From positions 14,561,818-14,625,817 of the forward strand of contig NC_021685.1 in the NCBI RefSeq assembly GCF_000247815.1: 64,000 nucleotides of DNA. Direction: 5' to 3'. Positions 25,898-38,396 of this stretch are shown one piece after another (the stretch's first letter is position 1; each line of letters opens with the position of its first letter). The notes under the pieces were generated by a model. That model saw only the letters and a list, made by a program, of their open reading frames with translations, was not told the DNA's origin and did no database searches. A program made the translations under genes and the position numbers. The DNA is from Ficedula albicollis. Lineage: Eukaryota > Chordata > Aves > Passeriformes > Muscicapidae.

Positions 25898-27910
25898 TAA
25901 ATGTTGTTCTTGCTCAAATCATGTCTTTCAGTTTTCTGATTCAACTATTTTGATATTTACTCATAATACTTCTTATCTTCCATATCCTCCTCCTTTCTAC
26001 ATTTAGCAAGAGTCTCTCAAAATTCTGCCCTTCTGTCCCCCATGCCTCCTAATATTTCCTCCACAAACATCACCCAGGTTTTATCCATGATGTCGTTCTT
26101 CTCTATACCCCAGATCCACCCCTGCTCAGACTAAAAGAGTGATATGCACCTGTGACCTCTCCTCTTACCTACACAATTACCAGAGAGACCTTAAACCCTT
26201 ATTCTCCCTTAACATCTTCCCTTCTCTCTCCCATTAAACAAATTATCTACAATCTTCCCAGAATTCATTTTCCATCCTCTTACTGGGGCTCAGGCTGCTC
26301 TTCAGATATACACCCTCTCCCCAATAACTCACATCCAGAGCACACCAAACCCTTACAGAACTTTTCTACAAAACATGTATTTAATTATGCAAATTTCTTA
26401 CTAGTCTCTGAAAACACACTTTTCCAAATATAAGGGTCTGTAGGGAAAATAGTTTCTTTAGACACTTCTTCCTTCTCCTGTTACCTCAAACCTGGGCTGT
26501 TCATGTTCAAAGCCCTTCTAGCTCTCTGCCTATGTTGCTTGACTCTCACAGAGTATCAGGAGGTCAGCCTCCATCTAAGGTTAGGCCATGGCCCTAGCAT
26601 CTTATATCTGCTTGTAACTTTTAAAAAAATCACTTTCTCCCCAGCTGCTCTAACACTGGGAAGATATCCCATAAATATCCACAACATTATTCCATTATAC
26701 ATCTTCAAAAAGTTATTTAAACCACACTATGATGTCCACAAAAGTTTTAAAAACACATAAGTCACATTTAATAAGTACACAGCCAGCTAATACTGTTTCT
26801 TATGCACATCTTAATCTGTTGTATCCTGTCAAATACTTAAAGAAGTCTTTTTGATCTGTGCTCATACCGTGTCTGGTGTATATCTGAATTTCCAGATGTT
26901 AGGATACAGAACTGCAGTTCCTATGGGCTGTTTTGTTAAATATATATACAGTACTTTAGTAAATCATGCAAGCATAAAGCTCTCTAACACACAGAATGAG
27001 GTCCTTGTCAATGAAGCCAAAATTTAAACCACTTGCTCCAAAACCTGGACTTTTACAACAGTCCTATTTCTGTTACTGTGTAAGTCCTGAAAAAGTTGCT
27101 CTGACTGTGCTTATTGGGAAGCACTAATGAACTGCAGCACAAAACACAGAGACATGAACAAAGCTTGTTGGTATTATTTCTATATGATTAAACTAACATC
27201 AACAGTTACAAGAATTTAATATTTTCTGTCTATCACATGTTTATAATTATTTTTCTTGCTAAAACAGGAAATGTCAAGCCACCTGAATTCTAATTTGGAG
27301 CAAAAAATATTTTGGAGAGATGTGCTCTATTTTTAAAATATCAAAAGTATGCAGAATTCTTTAATTAAATCAAGATTTAATACAAATGAATGAACAAAAT
27401 ATTAAAGAGTCTAGGGCTTCAGAAGCCACCAGCTGACCAGAGATTCACTTATTTACTGCACTTTGACATATGTTTGATTCCTCAAAGGAATATTTCAAAA
27501 CAAGCAATAAAGTCTGAAAAACCTCAGCATCCTAAATGAAATCATTATTCTGCAGACTGAACCTAATGCTGAGGTAATGTAGAGTTGGACCTTTCCAAAT
27601 AAATCTCTCTTAATAAATGCTCCTCTCTACTCTCAGGAACAACAGAAGTCTCTAAGGCAGCAACAAACTAGAAACAAGGGCAAGATGCAATAGTGAAGCA
27701 AGAGGCAGCGTGATTTAAAGGTGAAAGGATTTGGACATGACCCTTCTGGGCAAAAAGAGGCAGAGAGTCTACTTTTATCATGAGTGCATAGGGCATCATG
27801 TCTGCAGAGTCTGGACCTCTGGCAAAGAGCTTACTGCAATTCCTGTTTTCTATTTTTGAATTTTATCAACTTGATTTTTATGTTGAAGAAAAGAGAGGTA
27901 GACTGGTTGC
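25898..27910. other. Non-genic, beginning with a G-poor pyrimidine-rich block
   Basis: From about 25,960 to 26,500 the plus strand is rich in C and T and poor in G. A 93-codon frame at 26,152-26,433 is a composition effect (Pro, Ser, Thr, Leu-rich) and is not recognised as a protein. The remainder to 27,910 is ordinary AT-rich sequence. Confidence 0.6.
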
Positions 27911-28281
27911 TGTACAGCAATTTACAGCAGGGAATTAGCACTATGTATACCAGGCATTCATAATCCCACTAGAGATGCTATTATTTTTACCAGAATCAGT
28001 AAGTTTTAATTTCCAGGTATGTAGAAGACTTCTTTGAAAAAGTTAGTGTAAATTTAGATTATTTTTACCAGAATCAGTAAGTTTTAATTCCCAGGTATGT
28101 AGAAGGCTTCTTTGAAAAAGTTAGTGTAAATTTAATGTACAGCAATTTACAGCAGGGAATTAGCACTATGTATACCAGGCATTCATAATCCCACTAGAGA
28201 TGATATTATTTTTACCAGAATCAGTAAGTTTTAATTCCCAGGTATGTAGAAGGCTTCTTTGAAAAAGTTAGTGTAAATTTA
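27911..28281. repeat. Nested tandem array A-B-B-A-B
   Basis: Unit A is 69 bp, starts TGTACAGCAATTTACAGCAG, and occurs at 27,911-27,979 and 28,136-28,204. Unit B is 77 bp, starts ATTATTTTTACCAGAATCAG, and occurs at 27,980-28,056, 28,058-28,134 and 28,205-28,281. Single bases separate B1 from B2 and B2 from A2. B2 and B3 look identical, and B1 differs from both at two positions. The two A copies differ at one position near the end. The layout implies at least two successive duplication events. Confidence 0.95.
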
Positions 28282-29738
28282 AAATCAAATAATTCCACAG
28301 AGACCCTTATTTTGGTAGCATGATGCTTCATTTTCTAAGTAGACCAGAGATAAAGGATTATGGCTAGGGTGAGAAAGAAATGATGTTAGTAACTTAGCTG
28401 AAATGAAGATTAGACAGAGGCACAGCAGGGGACCCATCCAGAGTCTACAGGGCAGCACTAAGAGCACATTTAGGACACTTTGTCGGAGTTCTTAAACAAA
28501 TTGCACCACTTACTGAGACCAGGAAAGATCTGTTCACGTGCAATAGGCTGTAATGGCCCGTCCTTTGTTAGTCTGAGCATTCCAGACAAAGCAACTCCAG
28601 TTAGACACTGGTCCTGCTTGGACACCTGTAGAGGTAATAGCATTCAATAACACTTCTTCTGAGCGACAGGCCCAACACAAAAGGATTTTTCAATTGCATC
28701 TGGGATGAGGTTAAGATACACAAAATCACACCCAACAGAAATGCTGACAGAGAAGCACAGCAGAAAAACAACTTACTCCCAAAATTTACACCCCAGAACT
28801 ATGTAGCTCAAATTGAGATTTCAAAGTGATGCCCTCTGCTCAAAGTCATGCCAATTCTTCTAGCAGATCTTTGCTCTCCAGTTACACAGCAGTCAGGCCC
28901 CACACTGGCAGTTTACTCAGTCTTTACTTTTATTTGGTGAGTTCCTACGTACAGAAAATTCTGGATGGATTTTCTTTTCCTCCTTCAAATACTAACCAGT
29001 TTGCCCACAGGTCCACTGCAACCTCCTCCAAAAGTCCTCCTAGAGAAAATATATAAATAAAAATTCTTGTGCATATGGTAACTTTACTCCTGTAGAGGAC
29101 AGAGACACCTATGCTGAGGTAATACTCCAGTTATGCATTCCTAGGTAATGAGCTTCATCTCTCAGGATCAATTTTCCATTAATAGCATTCAGTGCTCCAT
29201 CCAGTTTTCAAATTAATTTGACCCGTGAACCTGGGGCATTCTGATGCTGCTTTTTAAACTGCTGGAACGTAATGTCAACACAACACAGAAAAAAATTACA
29301 GCAGCAAGACTTTAATGGCCAAACTGATGCTTACTGGGGGATTTTAAGGCAGCTTAATGGCAAGTAGGCAGCCCAAATTCAGATTACAATTAAAGTAATA
29401 AATAAGTAAAAAATAAAAACAGAAGTTTCTGCTCTCTCTAACTTAGCCATTAAGTCAGTAAGATAAGCAATTTAAAACTGCTTTGTCCAGGACTATCTGA
29501 GGCCAGAAAAGAAGGAGTGCTATGCTATTGATCTGCAAGAAGTTTATTTCTTTCACTCTGCAATGTTAAAGGAATCAATCCCTTAACTAAAGAAAAAATA
29601 ACAGTGCTGATAATGAAGATGAGGGCTGAGCTTTTGTAGGACAATGAATGTGCTGTATTAGTGGTGTAATGGTGTAACTGCCAGGTCTGAGTGTATCTTT
29701 GACACTCCAGCTGGGAGGTTATGAGCTCTGCAATCAAT
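28282..29738. other. Non-genic sequence
   Basis: Unique AT-rich DNA between the nested array and the 950-bp duplication. No gene or recognisable repeat is seen. Open frames are under 90 codons. Confidence 0.65.
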
Positions 29739-31638
29739 TCCTGACGGTGAAAGGGACACCTCCAAAATGTGCAGTGGGACAAGCAAATTATTAGGACACT
29801 GTCTGTCTATTAATCTCTCCATGTTCTGCATGGCACAGATGCATTTTATTACTCATAGTCCAAAAGCCTGAGGCCATATTCAAGTGAATGCAAATGAACT
29901 AACTATAGCATGTTGACTTCAAGTATACTGATAAACATGTATATACATGTGGCTGTATACATGAGCTTGCATTCCTACTCTTCTATTTAATTTATTTTTT
30001 GTTAGTGGGCATTGTTTTAATTTAAAAATGAAAAAAATCTGCTATACCAAAAAAAGAGTTTGTTGGAAAGGGATGCTTAAGCTTCCAGAATCATCCCTTT
30101 TGTCAGAATCCAATACCTTGTTACAGGAAACAAAGATTAAACTGTTTCCACTTACCTGGAGCTATACAGCAAAAAGATAAGAAATGCCAATTTCTTTCTT
30201 GCATTTTTAATAAGCAAGCAACACCAAACATCAATAACCTTTGGCATTGAGGTTTTGGCTGTGATATACAAGTCACAACTATTTTATAAGTCATATTTAA
30301 AGATGTACACCAATTAATTTAAATTTTAAGGTAATGAAAATACCTGCTGTGTTCCAAGAAAAATGTTACCAAGGACATAGTCTGTTTTATCCTTGAAAGG
30401 ATATCAGTTTATCAGTGAAATTAGAAAGTACAGGCATACAGAGTAAGTCCTGCAGATCTCTGGGAACTGGGGGCTGTATGGGAAGGATAAAGATAGCAGG
30501 TTACCATAGAAGTCCACAGACCTTCAGAATAACAACTGAGAAAGCCAGTGTTCTGTGCAATTCATCAATGAACAGAGGCACAGATAACTCAGAGGCACAG
30601 CCACTGAGGTTACAGGCATCAGTCAGTCCCTGACCTTTTCACTCCACTCTGACCCATGGCTCACTTTCCTCTAGCTGTATCTGCATAATCCTGACGGTGA
30701 AAGGGACACCTCCAAAATGTGCAGTGGGACAAGCAAATTATTAGGACACTGTCTGTCTATTAATCTCTCCATGTTCTGCATGGCACAGATGCATTTTATT
30801 ACTCATAGTCCAAAAGCCTGAGGCCATATTCAAGTGAATGCAAATGAACTAACTATAGCATGTTGACTTCAAGTATACTGATAAACATGTATATACATGT
30901 GGCTGTATACATGAGCTTGCATTCCTACTCTTCTATTTAATTTATTTTTTGTTAGTGGGCATTGTTTTAATTTAAAAATGAAAAAAATCTGCTATACCAA
31001 AAAAAGAGTTTGTTGGAAAGGGATGCTTAAGCTTCCAGAATCATCCCTTTTGTCAGAATCCAATACCTTGTTACAGGAAACAAAGATTAAACTGTTTCCA
31101 CTTACCTGGAGCTATACAGCAAAAAGATAAGAAATGCCAATTTCTTTCTTGCATTTTTAATAAGCAAGCAACACCAAACATCAATAACCTTTGGCATTGA
31201 GGTTTTGGCTGTGATATACAAGTCACAACTATTTTATAAGTCATATTTAAAGATGTACACCAATTAATTTAAATTTTAAGGTAATGAAAATACCTGCTGT
31301 GTTCCAAGAAAAATGTTACCAAGGACATAGTCTGTTTTATCCTTGAAAGGATATCAGTTTATCAGTGAAATTAGAAAGTACAGGCATACAGAGTAAGTCC
31401 TGCAGATCTCTGGGAACTGGGGGCTGTATGGGAAGGATAAAGATAGCAGGTTACCATAGAAGTCCACAGACCTTCAGAATAACAACTGAGAAAGCCAGTG
31501 TTCTGTGCAATTCATCAATGAACAGAGGCACAGATAACTCAGAGGCACAGCCACTGAGGTTACAGGCATCAGTCAGTCCCTGACCTTTTCACTCCACTCT
31601 GACCCATGGCTCACTTTCCTCTAGCTGTATCTGCATAA
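29739..31638. repeat. 950-bp perfect tandem duplication
   Basis: Copy 1 is 29,739-30,688 and copy 2 is 30,689-31,638, directly abutting and in the same orientation. Both start TCCTGACGGTGAAAGGGACA and end CTAGCTGTATCTGCATAA. Reading the copies line against line I found no difference, so the same 72-codon open frame appears at 30,415-30,633 and 31,365-31,583; that frame is not a recognised gene. The flanks before copy 1 and after copy 2 share no meaningful homology with the unit ends, so the junction is blunt. Each copy contains a 16-bp palindrome (ACATGTATATACATGT, at 29,935 and 30,885). This is either a very recent duplication or a false duplication in the assembly. Confidence 0.97.
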
Positions 31639-31671
31639 GAATTACAGCCTTCTTCATGGGAATTTTTGGTT

Positions 31672-31711
31672 GTTTTGTTTTGTTTTGTTTTGTTTTGTTT
31701 TGTTTTGTTTT
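31672..31711. repeat. (GTTTT)8 pentanucleotide microsatellite
   Basis: Eight uninterrupted GTTTT units followed by a T-rich run. It begins 33 bp after the end of the second 950-bp copy. The open frame across it encodes a Phe/Cys/Val/Leu run and is a repeat artefact. Confidence 0.96.
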
Positions 31712-31722
31712 GTTGTTTTTTT

Positions 31723-34700
31723 TTTCTTTCCTCATTTTTTCTCTCTTTGGCCTCTTAGAAGATGATACAACACACTATTTTAATTTCAAGGATGATCTGT
31801 CTTTTCACCTACAGCAAAGGAGAAGAAACAGAAGGTACTACACAGAGTTGAGCCTAACAGAACAGCAGGCTATAATTTCCAGAGCTGGCACCAGCTACAA
31901 TAGCAATGGAATCAGCTACTGAAGAATTCAGTTCACACCTCAAAGCTCATGGAATACTTGTTTTCTCTAAGATCTCCACAAAAATAAGTATTGCTATCAC
32001 CCACCAAGCTAGAGGATTCCCACCTGGATAAAGGTGTGCACTTTCTCTCTCTTCAGTAATAGCACTGTGCTGTACCAGGACAACGTCTGTGAGGGTTTAG
32101 GAAAGTTGCAGCTACCATCAGATGCTGCAATACAACTCTCTGCAAGAAGGGTTGCTGCCTGTGCTTCTAAGCCACTCTTGCATTTCCCAAATGTGCTTGG
32201 TCTTCCTTCCTCAGGGAAAGGTAGATAAGGACAAGCACAAGGCAGCTGTCAGTCACATCACAGGCAGGACGTTCAGCACTGACTGGAGACTCGTCTCTCA
32301 CTCCAGTGCAGAGCATGGCAAGTCATGCTTTATCTAAGAGACAATCAATTTAGCTGGTCACAGCAACACTCCCTTTCTAAACTCTGCTTCTAAGAGTCTT
32401 TTAGGTCTGTAGCATATGTTTATTCCAGAATTTCAGATCGTCCATTTTATTATATGCAGAACAATCAAAGAGAATACTAGTTCTGTTTAGGAAGTTAGGC
32501 TAATTCTTACAGCAGAGTAGGAGAAGGTTAAGTTTCAGATAATTTTCAATTCGTTATTAGGAAGATTGTTAAAAATATAACAGGAAAATTTGACATTGTA
32601 AAGCTTTATATTTAAAATATTTTTAAAGCTGAGAGATCCATGCAAAAGTAGAGTTTTGGTATGTCTTGTTACGATAGCAGTTCTTATTAATAAATACAGA
32701 AGGCATTAAAAGCACTACAGTAATTTAGCAGCTGTTGCTTCTATGTCTCCATGGCACAGCAGGCCTCCAGTGAAATGGGAGAGGATGTAGCTAAGTCACT
32801 TTTAACTTTTTCTGCGTGGTTAATCTTAGAAAGGTTTTGGATTGAATCCATTGTGGAAAGACTCTCAGTTTGTATGAACATTTGGATATTAAGTCCTCTC
32901 TCTACCTACTGAGAGCAAGAAATACATAATGGTTTTTAAGGCCTTTACATAAAATTTATAATACTCACCAAGTCAAGCTGTTCAGTAACAATTTTTCATA
33001 GCTGCTAATCTTATTGGGTTTCAATGCTGTAAAGTAGAGCACCATAAAGGTATTTTGCTCCAACATTCAATATCATTTTAGTCTAAATATTACATGATTT
33101 AGAAATAATTCATTTCAAGCTAAATTTTGCCTTAGAGTAAATTAAAAGAAGCAACACAAAAATAAAAACACCAGAAAATGCTTTAGTGAAACCTTGTCTT
33201 ATATGGGGTTCATTTGTTACAGTTCCTGAAGATAATCTATACTCAGAAATACTGAGCCATAGCAACTGATTAATTTGGATCATTACTTACAAAGATCTAA
33301 AAATTCTACCACCGTAGACAAAACCTATGCATCTGCTTAAATACACATAATTACTCTGTCAAGTACATAAAATGCTATTCCACCCCACTAACTTTTTTCC
33401 TTGTTTTTTTTTAAAATAAGCACTATGATGCATTCGTATTCTTCTGAGGTGTCTGTTCTTTTCTGAGTTATATTCAGTGTGTTTAAGGAAGATGGCTTAT
33501 TTTGGCATTAAACCCAAATTAGGATGTTTTAATGGGTCTTTGCCTTTCAGTGGTGGAAAACTTAGAAAGTTTGTAAAACCATCTATGCCCTTGGGCAGTA
33601 TTTTTGTTACCAAAAGCCCTTCTCAATTTCTTAACAAATGCACCTCAGAATTTACAAAACTGACTGATTCTGGATGCACTAAAGTACATTACTCATAGAT
33701 GTTGTACCAAGTAGACCAAACATCCAACAATAACATTCAAATCTAAACTTATTATTAAATCAAATCAGCATTGCAGAGCTCAGATTCACTCTGTTCTAGA
33801 GACTCTCCCTTCACCATGCAGTCTTGTTTCCTGAGGCTTTAGCGAATTTAATGAGTATTGAATTTACTTAGTGGTCCCCCTTCCTGAGCCAAACAGCAAA
33901 ATGGGATGATGAAGACAAAGTCAGCCAAGAGCCCACTAATGCTGCAATTCCTAGAATGCCAAGAATCCCTGAAACAAGCACACCACCATCAATCACATAT
34001 CAGCCAATGCCATGCCCCCGACGCTAACTGCACCTGAGGAGGAGGAAGAAGTCTGACTCACACTTCTTTCAAGTCTCACCCTTGCCTCTAATTCTCAGGA
34101 AAAGCAGCTAAAAAATACATATACTATCTGCACTTTTACACTGCTATTGCAGTGGGCCTGGGGCCTCTGAGAGGCTTGCAGTGTAAATAACATAGAGTAA
34201 ATAACAATGACATGCTTTTTAACTGCAGAAACTCATCAACGATGGTAAAACGTACATCACACGCTGCCACTGACTCTCCTTGCTCATTAAAAGAGAATGA
34301 ATCCTGAGGGAGGCATCACTGAACATAGATATGTCTCCAACACACCAAATTGTACCCTGAGCCTTTAGTAAAGCTAATAAAACCATATTAAATACATCCC
34401 AAAAGTTCCCTTGGCTTAGTCCAAGCCACTTGGGCAATTTATAATTTAAAGGAGAATATGAGATTAGAGAGTGATGAAAACAGTGTGATCTAGAATTTGA
34501 AACAACAGTTTAACTGTTTTGTCATACTCACAGGAGGTACTGATGTACTGAAATTTGCTTGTAGACAGCTCTGAAGCTCTCTGTATTTTCACTTTCAAAA
34601 CCTGTACATGCAGTAATGTTGGACTCCCAAATAAATGATAAAATATACTACTTGTAAAATCAGTATCGTCAAACCCACACTATTTTAAAGATAACAGGGT

Positions 34701-35464
34701 GCTACAGTGTTCACATATATATATTCTACCTATCCTAGCAGTCACCAGCATCCTACACTGGGCTGATAAGGCCTTTAAGTGAGAGTGCCTGAGATGCACT
34801 CTCTGCCCTTGTCACAGTCATTCTTTCCTGGCAGTTCAATTCCATAGTGCACCTAATTTCAGTGGAAGTTACAGATCATAAATGCCCAAGAGCAGCACAA
34901 AGAATATTCACTGGCCTCAACTCTCCTTCTCCCTTCATTCTTGCTATTCCAGACATTTAGCTCAATTCAGTGTCTTAAAGAACCCAGAGATTCCTAAGAG
35001 AGAACTGAACTAAGAATGACCATAACAAATAGTTGATTAGTTTAAATGAAGTGAAGAACAATTACTGAGATAATGAAGTGATAAAGTAAAACGAGTGAAA
35101 TAATGTGAAATAATGAAAACAAGCTTCTTAGCTAATTCTACCACACTTCTTATAAGATTCAGCTGAGTGTATAAGACCTTCTCAAAGACAATGACAGTAA
35201 GCTGCAACAGAAATTTAATATGAAATTCAGTGATGTGAGCTTAGTTTCTTATACAGCACCTATTTAGCATCTGAAATACCTTTCCTGATATTGCTGTCTC
35301 GAAACACAACACTTTGCTAGTATATCACAGCTCCCAGACTGCAGTTGGCCTGGAAGAGGTTGAGAGGCTTGGTTCAATTCAACAATCTTTGGGAGAACAG
35401 AAATTCACCCAGACCAACACCCTTTGCCACAAAAAAGATTCCCACCACTTCTGCAGTAACAGAA
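31723..35464. other. Non-genic sequence
   Basis: No gene, RNA or mobile element recognised. The largest open frames are below 90 codons and have no recognisable domains. It is AT-rich unique DNA. Confidence 0.65.
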
Positions 35465-35625
35465 AGCTTCAGCCCTGCCTGCTTAGATAATATTATTGAC
35501 CCAACAGAGAGACCAAAACACTCATCTGCAGCACTTCCTTAGATTTTAGCTTCAGCCCTGCCTGCTTAGATAATATTATTGACCCAACAGAGAGACCAAA
35601 ACACTCATCTGCAGCACTTCCTTAG
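35465..35625. repeat. Two-copy tandem duplication, 78-83 bp unit, identical copies
   Basis: Copy 1 is 35,465-35,547 and copy 2 is 35,548-35,625. The shared 78 bp begins AGCTTCAGCCCTGCCTGCTT and ends GCACTTCCTTAG and looks identical in both. Five bases (ATTTT) sit at the junction. It lies about 290 bp from the CR1 3' end. Confidence 0.95.
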
Positions 35626-35917
35626 TAACAGATTTTTAAAAACTTACCCCTGCGAAGTGGTTCCTAACTTTTGCCTCATTGGTTCTTTGTGAGCTCTGCA
35701 TAGCAACTGCCAATTTAGTTTATGCAAAATATTAATCTCCTAAAATGCAGTGACAACAACTTTTCCTTTTAATCTCAAATTCAAACCTATGTCCATATTC
35801 CCACATGAATGTGTGGGACAGCACAGCAATGAATACAAACCCATTCACCACTACACTGCTCCATCTTACAAGTTTCTTTCCCTGAAGAAACCCCCCCAGG
35901 ACATCAGTTTAGCATGA

Positions 35918-36430
35918 CACAGAATCATTAAGACCTCCATCCAAAGTCCTCCAAAACCATGGAAAACACCTCCAAGACCATCTAGCCCAACCTTTGAACA
36001 GTCACCACCTTGTCAACAGCACCAAACGCCAAACTCAGTCATTTCTTGAACACCTCCCTGGGCAGTCCTTTCCAATGCCTGATCCTCCTTTCCAGTGAAG
36101 AAATACTTCCTGATATCCAGCCTAACCCTCCCCTGGCACATGTTAAAATTGTCCTGTCTCTTGTCCTTGTCACACATCTCTTGTCCTGTCACTGGCTGAC
36201 CCCCACTTTGCTGCATCCTCCTCCCAGGGGGTTGCAGAGAGTGATGAGGTCTCCACTGAGCACCACTTTCCCCAGCCTAAACACCCCCAGCTCCTTCAGG
36301 AGGGCCTCTACACCCTTCAGCTTTATTTGCCTTCTCTGCACACTTCAGCACCTCAACGACTTTGTTGAAATAAATGGCCCAGAACTGGACAGTACTCGAG
36401 GCATGGCCTCACCACTGCTGACTGCAGATA
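35918..36430 (-). mobile_element. CR1 LINE fragment, 5'-truncated
   Basis: The plus strand reads as the reverse complement of the 3' end of a CR1 non-LTR retrotransposon. It opens with a remnant of the terminal CACAGAATCATT, then the conserved CATCTAGCCCAACC block, then the reverse-transcriptase C-terminal region. On the minus strand a fragment with RLDIRKYFFTGKE corresponds to the end of ORF2, near 36,080-36,120, and upstream are degraded CR1 blocks (plus strand TAAACACCCCCAGCTCCTTC near 36,278). The frame is broken by stops and frameshifts, so it is dead. CR1 elements insert 5'-truncated, and about 510 bp is typical. This is the only interspersed repeat I can name in the window and the main clue to a sauropsid, most likely avian, source. 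Confidence 0.92.
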
Positions 36431-38396
36431 TGATGTAAGATTTCACAGAAATCTGTTTTAAGCTCAAAGAATCATATTTTTGCACAGCTTTGCTTTTAAG
36501 ATAGATAAATAAGTAAATAAACACACAACTATTACTATTTTTTCCTCTTGTATGATACAAATAAATCTGGAATTAAAAACAAATCTAAAGAAAGTGTTCC
36601 ATATCACTGTTGTGCTCAGTCAGATTTTCCATTGTGTATCAAGGTGAACTATTTGATGCTTAGAAGCCACAGAATGCCTAAAATGGTGCACAGTTTTACA
36701 CGGACACTAGTACATTACATTGTGTTTGTCAATGGCATTTAGAGCAGCTGGCTTTTTGAAATAAAGCATGCATTCAGTGGAGTATCATTAAGGGCAATTG
36801 AATTGCCCTTCGTCTGTTTCTGGGGCTCTGTGGACTAAAAAGCAGCATCTGGAAGCTTTATGGGTATTATCTGGCTTTATGTTTTACTCTGTTTAGGCAG
36901 ACTGGTCTGTTTTTTCACATATTAGACTCAAAGGCAAAAGGATTTCCAGCAATGACCTCCTTCTGATGAAACTCATCTTTATCTGCTGCTTCTTGTTTCT
37001 TAGCAAGTGATGAAAAAATCCTTTATGGGCATGAGATTACCTAAATCAATAGTGACTTGCCCATGCACAGCAGTGCTCAGTTGCCTGTTGATCAAAATGT
37101 CTGTTTACTGGCTGCACTGACTCACCTCAGTGAGTTTTCAGAGGGAACACTCACCTGTCCAAGCACTTAGCTCAGCGCTGTGGTAAACAGGGACTAACTA
37201 TGCCAAATATTCATGTTTTCAGGCTTATTGGTATCAGGGGCAAAGTTTCTCTATTTGTGATGGCAGCAGCACTACACTTGAAGACAGCTGGCAGTTCCTA
37301 ATGACTGGACAGCTTGTTGTCCCTATCACAGTAAGTGCCACCTTATCATCCTTCCAAAAAAAGTGGCTGGAACTTGCTTCCCAGGAAACTTCCCTGAGCT
37401 TGCAGGCTGGGCTCAGTCCCAGGTATGTGTCCACTCAGCTGTCACTGGCCTCCCTGCCCAGACAGCTTGCATACTGATTCCTACATAAATATGAATTACA
37501 CACCTCGAACAGTCAGCTCTCTTTGGCAGCCCCACAGTCCCTTCTCTGTGTCTGCTGGCTCCTTTGACCTCTGTTCTCTGGACACTGTTTTATATCCCAC
37601 TTACTGGAGATTTAACTTCTCATTTTCCTCACACACTACTCCAGCCAGCCAGTCCAGTTCCTGCTGACTCCATCCTGCCAGCTAATCCCTGCTGGGCCAA
37701 GCTGAAGTACCTGACATACGGGTAGCTGGTAAGAGACACGGGCAGGTTTTGGTGGATGTCTGGAGGGACTAGCCCAAGCATAATGATTTTGGCTGGATTA
37801 AGAGAAGTCTCATCTATTCTATCACTTGAAAAAGAGCTTGTTCAGCCAGTTTAGCATGCCCAGAGAACTGTAAAGAGCCTTCACTGCCAGGAGGAGACAC
37901 CAGCTGCAGTCCTACCAGTGCCCAGCTTTACACTCCTTCTCTAGAGGGGAACCTGTCAGTTCACCAAATACCAAAACCTTCCCTAGCACAGACTTCAAGG
38001 AAAAAATATCAGGCACATCTCCTACAGAGGCAGAAATCACTCTTCATGTCAGCCCATGGAATAAGCAACAAGTTCTATGGAATATCTTTGGAATATTTGC
38101 AGAGAGCATTTTCCCTCCTGTGATCCCAGGAAAAGAATGTAGATATTGAAGGAGGCAAAAAAAAGCTTCATCCCAAGAATTGTATCCTGGGAGATTTCTG
38201 CTAGGAAAAAAAAGGATATGAACTGAACTATGTGTTGTTCATGCAAACAGACAGAGAACATGGACACCAGCAGAAAGCATGACTTTTGGAGAAGTGATGG
38301 AGGAAGGGAGAGGTAAAGTGCCTTGTTTCCATTTTCTATTCATGAAGGGTGACATTCTGGGGAAATAAAAGAGGGGTTTGACTGGCCTGTCCTTGT
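36431..38396. other. Non-genic sequence
   Basis: No gene recognised. It contains a compact inverted repeat at 36,790-36,810 within a possible conserved block (about 36,730-36,880) and a mildly pyrimidine-rich stretch near 37,430-37,690. Open frames are short and unrecognised. Confidence 0.6.
36790..36810. repeat. Perfect inverted repeat, 10-bp arms
   Basis: The left arm AAGGGCAATT (36,790-36,799) is followed by one G, then the exact reverse complement AATTGCCCTT (36,801-36,810). It could form a near-perfect palindromic protein-binding site or cruciform. It sits in AT-moderate sequence that is not a recognised repeat family. Confidence 0.9.

Noticed and set aside
30415..31583. Two identical 72-codon open frames
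   Set aside because: They are the same non-coding sequence seen twice because of the 950-bp duplication. No protein family is recognised.
31656..31922. Hydrophobic Phe/Cys/Leu-rich open frame resembling a membrane segment
   Set aside because: The hydrophobic run is encoded by the (GTTTT)8 microsatellite and adjoining T-rich DNA.
36010..36438. 142-codon plus-strand open frame
   Set aside because: It lies antisense to the CR1 fragment and is a by-product of the LINE sequence.
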